This document shows, in pieces, positions 44,587-52,952 of a stretch of 52,952 nt of DNA (position 1 is the first letter of the stretch; the number at the start of each line of letters is the position of its first letter). Under the pieces are notes generated by a model. That model ran no database searches. It was not told the DNA's origin and was given only the letters and a program-made list of their open reading frames with translations. A program made the translations under genes and the position numbers. Origin of the DNA: Pedosphaera sp. (GTDB lineage Bacteria > Verrucomicrobiota > Verrucomicrobiia > Limisphaerales > SXQI01); the NCBI GenBank assembly GCA_025359965.1, contig JANYDC010000062.1:1-52952 (forward strand), given 5' to 3'.

Positions 44587-46566
44587 TCACCTGACATCGA
44601 CCATGCAATCAAACCACTCCCCGTAGCGCTTGCCATCCAGAGTCACGTCGAACGCGATGATGGATGTGCCCAGCGGAGCGTTCGCGTCGGCATTGATGCT
44701 TAGGGTGAATTCGGTGCGGGCTCCTGCCTCCAGGGTTCCGTCCAAAACAGCTGGTCTGGAAGTAAAACCCTGCGGTGTGTGGATTTGAATATGATGCTGC
44801 TGTCGGCCTTGACGGAAATTACGGAGGTGAATTTTGACCTCCGCCGAGGTCCCCTTTTTCAGGGAGGTGCGATAAGGCTGGGCGCGAACCCAGAAGGGGT
44901 CAAACCAATAGCGGTAGTCCCGGTCGGTGCTTAAAACCTGAAACACATCACGCATCTCATAAGCCCATGTCCGGTAGCGTTCAATCAAGGGTTGCGGATT
45001 GGCGATGGCCCACGAGTGACCCGCCAGAATCAAGTCCGGTTTGACGCGCGTCATGAGCTCAGCCCCGTAAATGTAGCCTTCCTCCAGAATCCCGCTGTTG
45101 CGGGCGACCATAGCTTCATGCCCATTTTGAGTGGGATCAGTGGGATTGCCGTCAATATTGTCGCCAGTGAAAATGACTTTCTTGCCGTCAATCATCCCGT
45201 GGACCCCTAGAGCAAACTCGGTCTGGCCGGGCATCCATTCAATGGTGAGCTTGTATCCCTCCCATTCGATGGTTTCACCGGCTTGTTTGATGGCGCGGTC
45301 AATATGAACACCGCTAAGACCCTTGTTGTATGACTGCAAGGGCGCGCAGTATTCGAACCACTCGGGGTGTTCACACTTGTCCACCATGTTCTCCAACACC
45401 CAAATGGGAGCACCCCATTTTTCATGCAGATGCGGCGCCTCCAGCATGTGATCGCCGTGCATGTGCGTGATGATGACAGCGTCAATGGCCTTGAAGCCCA
45501 AATGCCGGCGCATTCCTTCCAACGCCTTGTCGAGAAAAACCTCGTCAAAGAGTCCGCAGTCCACCACAAGCGCATGGCCATTGTCGGCAAGCAGCATGTG
45601 AAAATTCGGCCAAAACTCGGGCATCTTAAATTTGTAGAGGTGAGGGCTGACCTGCCAGATGTGGGGGACCACGGTGGGCTTTGAAACGCGATCCTGATCG
45701 GCCCCCGCGAACCGGGAAATGCGATAACCGCGCAAAACCATTTGCTCCAGCTTTTCCAGTTTCCTTTGGAACTCGGCCAACTGGATCGCTGGATTCAGAA
45801 TGATCGGGCCGTGGGAGGGAAACAGTGCTACTGGATCAAAGCTTGCCATCGTGGAGGTCGCATTATGCAAGGCGTAAATTCCGGCCCCAAAGCTGTAGTC
45901 CCACTCCGAATCAAAATAGGTGTTCATCCTAGCCCCATCGGCTATCACGTCCCCAGTGAAGCCGAGCCAACCCTGCGAGGTCTTGATAAAATAGGACATA
46001 CCTCCCGGACTGCTTCCTTTGGTCTCCACACATCGAATGGCTTGGCCATGCCAAACAAATTCATCAGTTTTGGCAAAGCCCCGGTCAATGGGGATTTTTT
46101 GGATGGGTGGCCGGGCATAGCTTGCGCTATGAACAGTGTAAGGGTCATTCAGTTTAGGCTGCATTTTTCGAAATGAGGCCGGATTTTCGAAAAGAGTCCG
46201 CTCAGCTTCCGGAGCGCCGATCTTTGCCCCCCATTTTTTCAGGTTTGGATAGCCTTGGTTGTGCTCGCGCTGATGCTGGGTGAAGAGCACCCATTCGACT
46301 TGGGTGACACCTATCTCGCCCATGTGTTCCAGCACGCTTCCATCGCCTAGATCAAAGAGCAGCGCCTTATCGCCATCGCGCAGGAGAAAGACGTTGCAGA
46401 CGTCCCTCCATGCGAAAAGATTTGAATGTCCGAGATAGCCGAAAGAGGTCCATTGCCCGTCGTTTATGAGGGAGGAACCAGTCTTCGTTGCCTGGGATTG
46501 ACCCCAAACCGGCTGGTTCAGTATAATGAGTGATACTAACAAAAAGACGTGAAACGCAGCGTGCAT
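44587..46566 (-). CDS. Exported protein with two metallo-beta-lactamase-fold domains
   Basis: A 659-residue protein with signal peptide (VFLLVSLIILNQPVWG). The first MBL domain (about 40-270) has a decayed metal motif, FTQHQREHNQG at about residues 95-104, in place of H-x-H-x-D-H. The second (about 310-540) has the full motif ITHMHGDHM near residue 367, then FTGDNIDG and LAGHSWAI, so it can bind two metals. The last 110 residues form a beta sandwich (AEVKIHLRNFRQGRQQHHIQ). The substrate is unknown; it lies behind a polysaccharide locus on the same strand but 170 bp separate the two. Confidence 0.82.
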   Translation of the reverse strand: MHAAFHVFLLVSLIILNQPVWGQSQATKTGSSLINDGQWTSFGYLGHSNLFAWRDVCNVFLLRDGDKALLFDLGDGSVLEHMGEIGVTQVEWVLFTQHQREHNQGYPNLKKWGAKIGAPEAERTLFENPASFRKMQPKLNDPYTVHSASYARPPIQKIPIDRGFAKTDEFVWHGQAIRCVETKGSSPGGMSYFIKTSQGWLGFTGDVIADGARMNTYFDSEWDYSFGAGIYALHNATSTMASFDPVALFPSHGPIILNPAIQLAEFQRKLEKLEQMVLRGYRISRFAGADQDRVSKPTVVPHIWQVSPHLYKFKMPEFWPNFHMLLADNGHALVVDCGLFDEVFLDKALEGMRRHLGFKAIDAVIITHMHGDHMLEAPHLHEKWGAPIWVLENMVDKCEHPEWFEYCAPLQSYNKGLSGVHIDRAIKQAGETIEWEGYKLTIEWMPGQTEFALGVHGMIDGKKVIFTGDNIDGNPTDPTQNGHEAMVARNSGILEEGYIYGAELMTRVKPDLILAGHSWAIANPQPLIERYRTWAYEMRDVFQVLSTDRDYRYWFDPFWVRAQPYRTSLKKGTSAEVKIHLRNFRQGRQQHHIQIHTPQGFTSRPAVLDGTLEAGARTEFTLSINADANAPLGTSIIAFDVTLDGKRYGEWFDCMVDVR

Positions 46567-46704
46567 GCGCGATGGATTTAAGTTACATCGACTGGCTTGT
46601 TTAAACTTCGCAAACCTTGCGACACTTCAAGCCTAGACTCCCCGCATTCGATGTTCGAAGGAAAAATTCGCTGCTTCCCGCCTTCGTTCGAGTAGTGTGA
46701 AGGA

Positions 46705-46893
46705 ATGGAAGCAGTTGAATTTAAAGTGGCCCACCTTGAACGTTTGTACGAGCAATTGAACGAGGTGGTGGTCGAGCAGGCCAAGCAGATCCACCGTTTG
46801 GAGACGGAGGTGCGGCGTCTGTCCTCAAGTCTCAGCGAGGTGGAGTTGGAGCGCATCCGTTCCACCAACGCGCGACCGCCGCATTATCAGTGA
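46705..46893 (+). CDS. slyX: SlyX-like coiled-coil protein
   Basis: A 62-residue protein that is one coiled coil: ERLYEQLNEVVVEQAKQIHRLE, quoted in parts ERLYEQLNEVVVEQ and KQIHRLETEVRRL, ending in the Pro-Pro-His-Tyr tail (ARPPHYQ). Both length and the PPHY end match SlyX. GAAGGA stands directly before the ATG. Its end overlaps the opposing DUF2127 gene end by 7 bases. The function of SlyX is not settled. Confidence 0.85.
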   Translation: MEAVEFKVAHLERLYEQLNEVVVEQAKQIHRLETEVRRLSSSLSEVELERIRSTNARPPHYQ

Positions 46894-47372
46894 GCGTGTC
46901 CGTGCTTGAACAGCCGGTCACGATTTCTGAGCAGATAATAGACGATGGCGATGTTCACAAGGAGGATCACAAATATGATCCATGTAAATCCTTGCCTCAA
47001 TTCATACAGCTCCAGCGGAATGAAGAACAAGGATTCGCCAATGGCCAGCCAGCCAGCCCATGAGACTCGGCAAATTAAGCCGAAGCCTTCGGTCAGGGAG
47101 AACAGGCTGTAGATCAGAGTGCTTGTTGCCACCATCGGTTTGAGCGGAATGGTGATTTTATCAAGTTGATCGCCCAGCGGCGCAAAAAAAGTGGCTTCGG
47201 GATCCAGGCGGATCAGCCGGAGCAGTTGGTCGTATTCCGACCCCAGATTCCTGCCGCTCAGCTTGTAAATGCCCAGTGCCAACAACACCAGAACAACGCC
47301 CTTCAGGAGCTTGATGCCGATGATGACATAAAGCGTTGGGACTTTTTTTGCAGGAGCAATGGATTGTTCCAT
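46887..47372 (-). CDS. DUF2127-like membrane protein
   Basis: A membrane protein of 161 residues with about four hydrophobic helices (LYVIIGIKLLKGVVLVLLALGIY, quoted in parts IIGIKLLKGVVLVLLALG; then YSLFSLTEGFGLI, GWLAIGESLFFIPLELYEL and FVILLVNIAIVYYLL). The order and the GLI-x-x-x-x-W-A-x-W-L-A-I-x-E-S pattern fit DUF2127. It ends with a basic, His-rich tail. The ATG at 47372 follows a GGTGGGGG stretch; an upstream TTG at 47429 would overlap the glyQS stop (TTGA) and add 19 Pro/Thr-rich residues. Function unknown. Confidence 0.75.
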   Translation of the reverse strand: MEQSIAPAKKVPTLYVIIGIKLLKGVVLVLLALGIYKLSGRNLGSEYDQLLRLIRLDPEATFFAPLGDQLDKITIPLKPMVATSTLIYSLFSLTEGFGLICRVSWAGWLAIGESLFFIPLELYELRQGFTWIIFVILLVNIAIVYYLLRNRDRLFKHGHAH

Positions 47373-47425
47373 GCTGGGAGCCCCCACCGGCAAAGGGGGG
47401 GCTGTCGTTGGCGTGGGATTAGTGA

Positions 47426-49024
47426 TCAACGTATTTTTCCCAGTAGGAAAGGAAGGAGATCTGCAATGGCCATGCGTTCCTGTTTCATGGTGTCACGATC
47501 GCGCAGGGTGACTGTGTCGGCCAGAGAGGGAGTTTCCCCGAGCGTGTCAAAATCAATGGTCACTCCGTAGGGAGTTCCAGCCTCATCCTGACGGCGGTAC
47601 CGACGACCAATGGCCCCGGTGTCGTCGTAATAAACGGTCATGCTGTCGCGTAACAGATCGCGTACTTGCAGGGCTTTCTTGACCAGCTCGGGTTTGTTTT
47701 TCAGCAGGGGAAAGATGCCGACTTTGACGGGCGCGATGCGAGGGTGAAATTTGAGCACCACACGGGTTTCCTTGTTACCCTTTTCATCGGTGACTTCCTC
47801 CTCGTTAAAGGCGTTGCAGAGAAGCGCCAGAATCAGGCGATCCACCCCTGCGCTGGGCTCGATGACGTGGGGTATGAAACGAGATTTTGTCTCCTCGTCA
47901 AAATACTCCATTGATTTGCCACTGAATTTTTGGTGCTGGCTGAGGTCGAAATTACCGCGGGCGGCAATCCCTTCGAGCTCCTGGGTGCCGAACGGGAATT
48001 TGTACAGAATATCCACAGTGGCTCTGGCGTAGTGGGCCAGTTCCTCCTTGGCCTGCCAGTGGAAATCCAAAACATCACGTCCGAGGCCGATGCTCTCGTA
48101 CCATTTGACGCGCTCTTCCACCCAATATTTATGCCACTGCTCCCAACCCCAGGTGGGCTCAGTGCCGGGCTCGCCTGCATTGACTGATTTTGCGGCGGCA
48201 TCATCAGGCTTGATGAAAAACTCCAACTCCATTTGTTCAAACTCACGGGAACGGAAGATGAAGTTTCGCGGATTGATCTCGTTACGGAATGCTTTACCAA
48301 TCTGGCAGATACCAAAGGGTATCTTCTGGCGTGCAACTGCAAGCACATTGCTGAACTGCGCGAAAATGGCCTGTGCCGTTTCAGGCCGGAGGTACGCCAC
48401 ATTGTCCTCGCTTTCAACGGGTCCAACGTAAGTCTTGAACATCAGATTGAAAGGACGTGGTTCAGTGAGCAGGCTCCCGTTTTCCGGATTGTAGCGAGTG
48501 CTTCCTTGAACGGCTTCGGTGCGTTCGCCTTGCAGTTCGGCGTTTTCCACACCTCGGGCAGCGTAGAATTGTCTGGCTACTTTGCGGGCTGATTCCGGGT
48601 TTTTACCGGCCGCCAGAAGCACGGAATAGCTTTCGGGAGACTCCTTGCCGGTCGCGGCATCACGCCCGCCGGTGAAGAAATAGATGATCCCATCCTGGGG
48701 GTCCACCTGGTCCGCGCGGAAACGCTTTTTGGTGAGCAGGCAATCCACCATGGGATCGCTGAAGGTGCTTGTATGACCGCTGGCCTCCCAAATTTTGGGA
48801 TGCATGATGATAGTGGCTTCAAGGCCCACAACGTCATCGCGCCGCTGAGTCATGGAACGCCACCAGTAGTCCTTCACGTTGCGTTTCAGCTCCGCGCCTA
48901 ACGGACCGTAGTCCCAAAAGCCATTGATTCCTCCGTAAATCTCGGAGGATTGAAAAATAAACCCGCGGCGCTTGCAGAGAGAAACTATCTTCTCCATCCG
49001 CTCGTTGGACTTCGGTTCAGACAT
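47426..49024 (-). CDS. glyQS: Glycyl-tRNA synthetase, single-chain archaeal/eukaryal type
   Basis: A 532-residue class II synthetase charging tRNA-Gly. Motif 1 region: RRGFIFQSSEIYGGINGFWDYGPLG, quoted in parts FIFQSSEIYGGINGFWDYGP. Motif 2: FRNEINPRNFIFRSREFEQME, quoted in parts NEINPRNFIFRSREFEQ. Motif 3: VIEPSAGVDRLILALL. The last 100 residues form the anticodon-binding domain (RIAPVKVGIFPLLK). This dimeric type replaces the bacterial alpha2-beta2 glyQ/glyS pair in several phyla. The ATG at 49024 is preferred; a longer frame to 49060 adds unrelated residues. Confidence 0.95.
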   Translation of the reverse strand: MSEPKSNERMEKIVSLCKRRGFIFQSSEIYGGINGFWDYGPLGAELKRNVKDYWWRSMTQRRDDVVGLEATIIMHPKIWEASGHTSTFSDPMVDCLLTKKRFRADQVDPQDGIIYFFTGGRDAATGKESPESYSVLLAAGKNPESARKVARQFYAARGVENAELQGERTEAVQGSTRYNPENGSLLTEPRPFNLMFKTYVGPVESEDNVAYLRPETAQAIFAQFSNVLAVARQKIPFGICQIGKAFRNEINPRNFIFRSREFEQMELEFFIKPDDAAAKSVNAGEPGTEPTWGWEQWHKYWVEERVKWYESIGLGRDVLDFHWQAKEELAHYARATVDILYKFPFGTQELEGIAARGNFDLSQHQKFSGKSMEYFDEETKSRFIPHVIEPSAGVDRLILALLCNAFNEEEVTDEKGNKETRVVLKFHPRIAPVKVGIFPLLKNKPELVKKALQVRDLLRDSMTVYYDDTGAIGRRYRRQDEAGTPYGVTIDFDTLGETPSLADTVTLRDRDTMKQERMAIADLLPFLLGKIR

Positions 49025-49088
49025 ACTCGGTAAAAACTGTATCGTCCCTTGTCGGAACACTCTTTGTCAAGCGGAGCCCTTGCGGGTT

Positions 49089-51767
49089 TCAATGGGGGCG
49101 AGCCCAGCCCATGGTGGCTTTTCGTGTGATTTTTTCGATGGTTTTCTTGTCTGGCCCGATTGCTTCAATTTCTATGGTGTCAGCTTTAATGTAATCAGTG
49201 AGACTCTTATTGTTCGGATCGACTTTGATGTCGATCAGTTGCTGTCCACGTCCACCTCGGACAAGCACTTCGGCCGGTTGAAAATAGGCGGAAGATTCCG
49301 GCTTCGACGAGTCGTATATCCGAACTTTCAGTGTGACCGGGGTGTTGGCTGGAAGGTTGTACTTTAGGGAAACATAGCCGCTGGTCGGATCGTTCTGCTT
49401 GAAATCCTCCATTTCGATGGCTCCTGCCGTTTGCGTAGCAACGGCTACTGTTCCGGGGGCGCGCCATGCCAACAGCATGGTGGCTGGATACATGGTTTGT
49501 TTTTGATTGGTTTTCGGATCGCGCAGATACACAAGCACTTTATCCGAGGTATACTGACCTGAGTCAGACAAGGTATGGGTGGGTGAAAACTTTACTGGAA
49601 AAAGCAGAAAGTTTCGACGAGTTTTGCCAATCTCCAACGGTGTGGATGAAAAATGGTTGCGGCTTTCCGGATCGCTGCCCCGGAGAACTTCCACTCCCAC
49701 TTGGGCCTTTGGACCGAAATCGTCTTTGTATTCGTATTCCACGCCAAAGGTCATCCTGCTTCGATCCAGGCTTCGGTTGACCACATCCAGATTGGTCACC
49801 TTGCTTTGAAGAGAGGTGGATAAAGTGAGTGGCGCGCCGTCGGCTGTGGCTGGCGATTGGGTGACTGAGACGGAGGCCTCTATTGGATTGGCGGCAATGG
49901 CTTCTGATTTCTCCTGATTCTTAGCCAGATTGACGGCGCGCAAGTCGGCGGCCGCTTTTTCTTCCGCTAGGCGTTGGGCGTCCGCTTGGGCTTTTAAGAG
50001 GGCTTCTTCTCGGGTTTTGGCCTGCAATGCCTCTTGTTTGGCGCGTTCGTCGGCTTCCTCCTCCGCTTTTTTGTCCGCTGCTATTTTTGCCTCTGAGAGT
50101 CGTTTAGCTTCAGCTTCGACCTTCAACCTGGCTTCCTCGCGCAGCTTATTTTCAGTGGCAATCTGTCTTACGCTTGCTTCTTCCGCTTCGCGGGTCTGCG
50201 TTTCAGCAAGAAGCTTCTCGGCCGCCAGACGCTTCGACTCGGCCACGGCTGCAAGACGTGCCTCCTCCCGTTGCTTAATCTCGAGCGCGAGCTTTTTCTG
50301 GCGAATTTCGTCCTCCTCCCGAGCGCGGGTTTCAGCTGCCAGCTTTTCCTGGGCGAGACGCTGTGCCTGCTGTTCGGCTTTGATCCGTGCCTCTTCGCGC
50401 TGCTTTGCTTCAAGCGCCGCCTGTTGGGCTCGCTGTTCGCGCTCCTGTTTCGCCGCAAGTTCGGCGCGAGCGTTTTCTTCGGAAATTCGTTTGGCCTCTG
50501 CCACTGCTTTGATGCGTGCCTCCTCCTGGGCTTTTAGTTCGGCGGCGGCCTGTTCTTCTGCTCTTTCTTTGGCAAGTTTTTCTGCGAGCGCTTTTTCCTC
50601 AGCGAGCTTTTTAATTGCGGCCTCAGCATTAAGGCGTGCTGCCTCCCTTTGTTTTGCCTCCACAGCGGCCTGGGCGGCCCGGGCTTCCGCTTCCTTGATG
50701 GCCTTTTCCTCGGCGAGCTGTTTCATCTCGGCAAGCTGTTTGGCCTCGGCCACCGCAGCGAGGCGAGCTTCCTCCTTTATTTTAGCTTCTTGAGCCGCTG
50801 CCAGGATGCGTGCATTGGCCTCGGCTTTGGCCATCAATTCGGCAGCGGCCTTTTCATTGGCCAATCGCGTTGATTCAGCTTCGGCCTTTTTGATGTTTTC
50901 CTCCCTGATTTGGGCTGCAATTATTGCCCGCCGTTCACGGGCAGCCGCCTCTTCCTTGGCTTTGGTCTCAGCCTGCGCTTTCTCAAGCACGAGCTGTTCG
51001 GCAGCCGCCTTGGCTTTCTTGATCGCCTCTTCCCTCAATTGAGCCTCAATCGCCGCATTCTTTTGGCGCAATTCAGCGTCTTCTTTAGCTTTGTTTTCAG
51101 CAAATAGCTTTTCCGCAGCCAGTCTTTTCGTTTCAGCCTCAGCCTTGGCAAGGGCCTCCTTCCTGCGCTCGGATTCCTGCTGCTCCTTGGCAAGCGTTTC
51201 CTTTTGTTGCTTCTGAAGAACCGCCAGCGATTCTCCTGTTGGAGGTGATGGTGCCTTTAAACCCACTGCTGGCATCTGCGGCCTTATCGGTTTGGCCCCC
51301 GGCTTGCCCCATTTTATATTTTTCAGGAAGATCGCGCTAGTCGTCACCACGGTTTGAGCTTCGTTCAAAAACATCAGGCGGACACGGTCTGTGGTGACTG
51401 ACTCAGGAACTCCTTCTTCGTCGTTAAAAAATCTGACTTTGATTGAGATGGTGCCTTTGCCGCGTGACAGGGTCGCGGCATCGCAGCCGAACCAAGCTGA
51501 ACTTCCTTTGTTGGATCGCAGGTCGACAATGGCCAGGGCTCGGGCGGTCGGCCCGACAGCACCATTGTAAGTATAGTCAAAAGTGAGGACGGCCTCCTCG
51601 GCGTCCGGCTGCGTTACTGTGAAGCGAAGATTGGCGGCGCCACTAATTTCCGCGCCTTGCATCGGTGATTGAATCCCCGTGCCACTGAATGTTTGGGCGG
51701 GAGATTGCAGAACCATTGCTGCGCTAAATAAGGCTAACAAAAACAGCCACTTGGACCCGATTTTCAT
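49089..51767 (-). CDS. Large exported alanine/glutamate-rich coiled-coil protein
   Basis: An 892-residue protein with a signal peptide (LFLLALFSAAMVLQSPAQ). Residues about 27-165 form a beta domain (VLTFDYTYNGAVGPTARAL, GTISIKVRFFNDEEG). From about 180 to 610 it consists of repeated segments such as EAEAKRLAEEKAAAE and EARIKAVAEAKRISEE, with a rough period of 30-33 residues, giving a very long TolA-like helix. From about 620 to 892 a beta-rich domain follows (MTFGVEYEYKDDFGPKAQVGVEV and GQQLIDIKVDPNN). A rod joining two envelope layers is plausible; no family is recognised for the end domains. Repeats in the DNA could make assembly errors or copy-number change likely here. Confidence 0.8.
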   Translation of the reverse strand: MKIGSKWLFLLALFSAAMVLQSPAQTFSGTGIQSPMQGAEISGAANLRFTVTQPDAEEAVLTFDYTYNGAVGPTARALAIVDLRSNKGSSAWFGCDAATLSRGKGTISIKVRFFNDEEGVPESVTTDRVRLMFLNEAQTVVTTSAIFLKNIKWGKPGAKPIRPQMPAVGLKAPSPPTGESLAVLQKQQKETLAKEQQESERRKEALAKAEAETKRLAAEKLFAENKAKEDAELRQKNAAIEAQLREEAIKKAKAAAEQLVLEKAQAETKAKEEAAARERRAIIAAQIREENIKKAEAESTRLANEKAAAELMAKAEANARILAAAQEAKIKEEARLAAVAEAKQLAEMKQLAEEKAIKEAEARAAQAAVEAKQREAARLNAEAAIKKLAEEKALAEKLAKERAEEQAAAELKAQEEARIKAVAEAKRISEENARAELAAKQEREQRAQQAALEAKQREEARIKAEQQAQRLAQEKLAAETRAREEDEIRQKKLALEIKQREEARLAAVAESKRLAAEKLLAETQTREAEEASVRQIATENKLREEARLKVEAEAKRLSEAKIAADKKAEEEADERAKQEALQAKTREEALLKAQADAQRLAEEKAAADLRAVNLAKNQEKSEAIAANPIEASVSVTQSPATADGAPLTLSTSLQSKVTNLDVVNRSLDRSRMTFGVEYEYKDDFGPKAQVGVEVLRGSDPESRNHFSSTPLEIGKTRRNFLLFPVKFSPTHTLSDSGQYTSDKVLVYLRDPKTNQKQTMYPATMLLAWRAPGTVAVATQTAGAIEMEDFKQNDPTSGYVSLKYNLPANTPVTLKVRIYDSSKPESSAYFQPAEVLVRGGRGQQLIDIKVDPNNKSLTDYIKADTIEIEAIGPDKKTIEKITRKATMGWARPH

Positions 51768-51807
51768 AGGTAGCTATCGGTTGTCATGGCCAGTTTCTGA
51801 AAAACAC

Positions 51808-52752
51808 CTACGATTTTGGATACAGCGATGCTACTTCGGTGGCATATCCGTTGAAGGGGAGGGTGTTCGCCCGTCCGCCAGTGTCGATGAGCCGTTCTGT
51901 TGCCTGCGACCACCTGGGATGGGGCACGGTTGGATTGACATTGGATTCAAAAGGATACTCCTTTGGAGCAAGTGTTTCCCACAGAGTGGACGGTTGTTGA
52001 TCCACCAATTCGATTTTGACGATGGATTTAATGCTCTTGTAGCCGTACTTCCACGGCACCACGACACGAATAGGCGCACCATGCTGTTTTGGGAGCGGTT
52101 TGCCATAGATGCCCGTCGCAAGCATAGTCAGTGGGTGCATCGCCTCTTCAAGCCGTAAACCTTCCGTGTAAGGCCAAGGGTAACTAGTCTCAGCAAAACC
52201 GGGTGCTTGGTCAGGTTTGAAAAACGACTGAAACCGCACGAATTTCGCTGCTGCCTTGGGTTGAACCTTCTTGAGCAACGCGGACAGTGGGAATCCAGTC
52301 CAAGGGACGATCATACTCCACGCCTCCACGCAACGAAATCGGTAAACCCGTTCTTCCAATGTTATTTGGCTGATCAATTCAGCCACATCCAGTTTCATTG
52401 GTTTTTCGACCAGCCCAGTAATTTCAATAGGCCACGGATCGATGACGAATTTGTCCACCATCCGATGAACGGCAGCTTTGACGGTGGTGAACTCGTAGAA
52501 ATTATTGTATTTGGCGGCGGTCTTTTCGTCCGTCAGCCTCCACTCGGGGCTGTATTTGGGATTGCGTGCGTAGGGGTAGCCTTTGGAGGGATCAGGCTTG
52601 TTATCAGCATGTAAAGATGCCATGCCTAAGGTTGCGCCGATCCCCATCAATCCCAACTGCCTCAGGAAATGCCTCCTGTGGGTGAAAGCATGTTCGTGTG
52701 TGATCTCCCTGTTTGAGATCCACCATTTAGGGCGAAGTATCAGGTTGGCCAT
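51808..52752 (-). CDS. msrP: Periplasmic methionine-sulfoxide reductase catalytic subunit
   Basis: A 314-residue molybdopterin enzyme (YedY/MsrP). It has a Tat signal (HRRHFLRQLGLMGIGATLG), the mature start SPEWRLTDEKTAAKYNNFYEF and the molybdenum-binding Cys in VYRFRCVEAWSMIVPWTGFPL, quoted in part RFRCVEAWSMIVPWTGF. GFAETSYPWPYTEGL and HGAPIRVVVPWKYGYKSIKS are further family motifs. It repairs oxidised methionine in periplasmic proteins. Its usual haem partner MsrQ is not recognised downstream; only the right-edge gene end lies upstream. Confidence 0.94.
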   Translation of the reverse strand: MANLILRPKWWISNREITHEHAFTHRRHFLRQLGLMGIGATLGMASLHADNKPDPSKGYPYARNPKYSPEWRLTDEKTAAKYNNFYEFTTVKAAVHRMVDKFVIDPWPIEITGLVEKPMKLDVAELISQITLEERVYRFRCVEAWSMIVPWTGFPLSALLKKVQPKAAAKFVRFQSFFKPDQAPGFAETSYPWPYTEGLRLEEAMHPLTMLATGIYGKPLPKQHGAPIRVVVPWKYGYKSIKSIVKIELVDQQPSTLWETLAPKEYPFESNVNPTVPHPRWSQATERLIDTGGRANTLPFNGYATEVASLYPKS

Positions 52753-52858
52753 ATTTCAAACATGGCCCGGGTACGCCGCAGATGCAGCAAAAAAATGGGC
52801 GATCAGCGTCTGCGGGTGCATTTCAAATTTGTGAGAGAGGGTGGGTGGAAGGAAGGAT

Positions 52859-52952
52859 TCAAGCGGCAAATTTGAGGGTGTCGTTCCTTGCGGCATGGTT
52901 TGCGGCGCGGTTTTGGAAGAAGGGGCCGAGTCGATGGCTCAGGAAAGCGCAT
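52859..52952 (-). CDS. 3' end of a gene running off the right edge
   Basis: A minus-strand frame open from base 52951 ends in TGA at 52859-52861. The last residues (AFLSHRLGPFFQNRAAN, then HAARNDTLKFAA) read as real protein. The family cannot be told from 30 residues. Other frames here give basic low-complexity sequence. Between it and msrP (52753-52858) only a 21-codon frame (start MHPQTLIAHFF) is seen, without other support. Confidence 0.4.
   Translation of the reverse strand, partial: CAFLSHRLGPFFQNRAANHAARNDTLKFAA

Noticed and set aside
49930..50793. 287-codon plus-strand Ser/Ala-rich frame
   Set aside because: It mirrors the alanine/glutamate repeats of the coiled-coil gene on the other strand; repeat-driven shadow.

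Overview
The window looks like a chromosomal piece of a Gram-negative member of the Verrucomicrobiota (Pedosphaera/Limisphaerales-like). This is an inference from gene content. KdsB points to a Kdo-containing outer membrane. Other typical pieces are an archaeal/eukaryal-like single-chain glycyl-tRNA synthetase, a bS22/COX24-type mini-protein, a DksA-like protein that has lost its zinc cysteines, verrucomicrobial pseudopilin and beta-propeller proteins, and secreted LamG and apiosidase-like proteins. There is no integrase, no tRNA gene that I could recognise and no CRISPR array. The only transposon trace is a broken transposase fragment.

Layout. 1-7.9 kb: the 5' part of a probable small HTH protein at the left edge, a ROK sugar kinase, a repeat-rich gap, carbon-starvation protein cstA, nadD-rsfS, and a three-gene exported-protein operon on the minus strand (Sel1-like, DUF3500, EF-hand/HupE-like). 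8.0-14.6 kb: a complete Wadjet plasmid-defence operon, jetA-jetB-jetC-jetD, tightly overlapped, with two overlapping inverted repeats just before jetA. 14.8-19.9 kb: plus-strand housekeeping genes: 1-Cys peroxiredoxin, purN, a tiny basic ORF, hisG, the bS22-like gene, a TPR lipoprotein, DUF2203 and a small protein.

20.0-24.2 kb, minus strand: zinc uptake znuA-znuC-znuB with a Fur-family regulator (probably Zur) and a perfect 6-3-6 palindrome in front of znuA. Behind it lies a dksA-like/rpmG/rpsR operon with a clear intrinsic terminator. 24.2-27.1 kb: transposase relic, ECF sigma factor with cupin anti-sigma partner, and a cheX-cheY pair. 27.5-32.4 kb: galE, a 100-residue protein with a lasso-peptide-type leader motif, a divergent dihydropteroate synthase paralogue, an EgtD-like methyltransferase, a UVR-motif protein and YqeY. 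32.5-37.5 kb: a secreted beta-propeller protein, a PAS-histidine kinase-receiver hybrid and a pseudopilin. 37.5-41.2 kb, minus strand: kdsB-pyrG-folC. 41.4-46.6 kb: a LamG / apiosidase-like / broken beta-propeller operon and a tandem metallo-beta-lactamase-fold protein. 46.7-52.9 kb: slyX, DUF2127, glyQS, a large alanine/glutamate-rich coiled-coil exported protein, msrP and a gene end at the right edge.

The best-supported accessory system is Wadjet, which is a known system. The least explained items are the orphan lasso-leader-like precursor with its unusual neighbours, the inverted repeats upstream of jetA, and the small conserved-looking ORF overlapping hisG.
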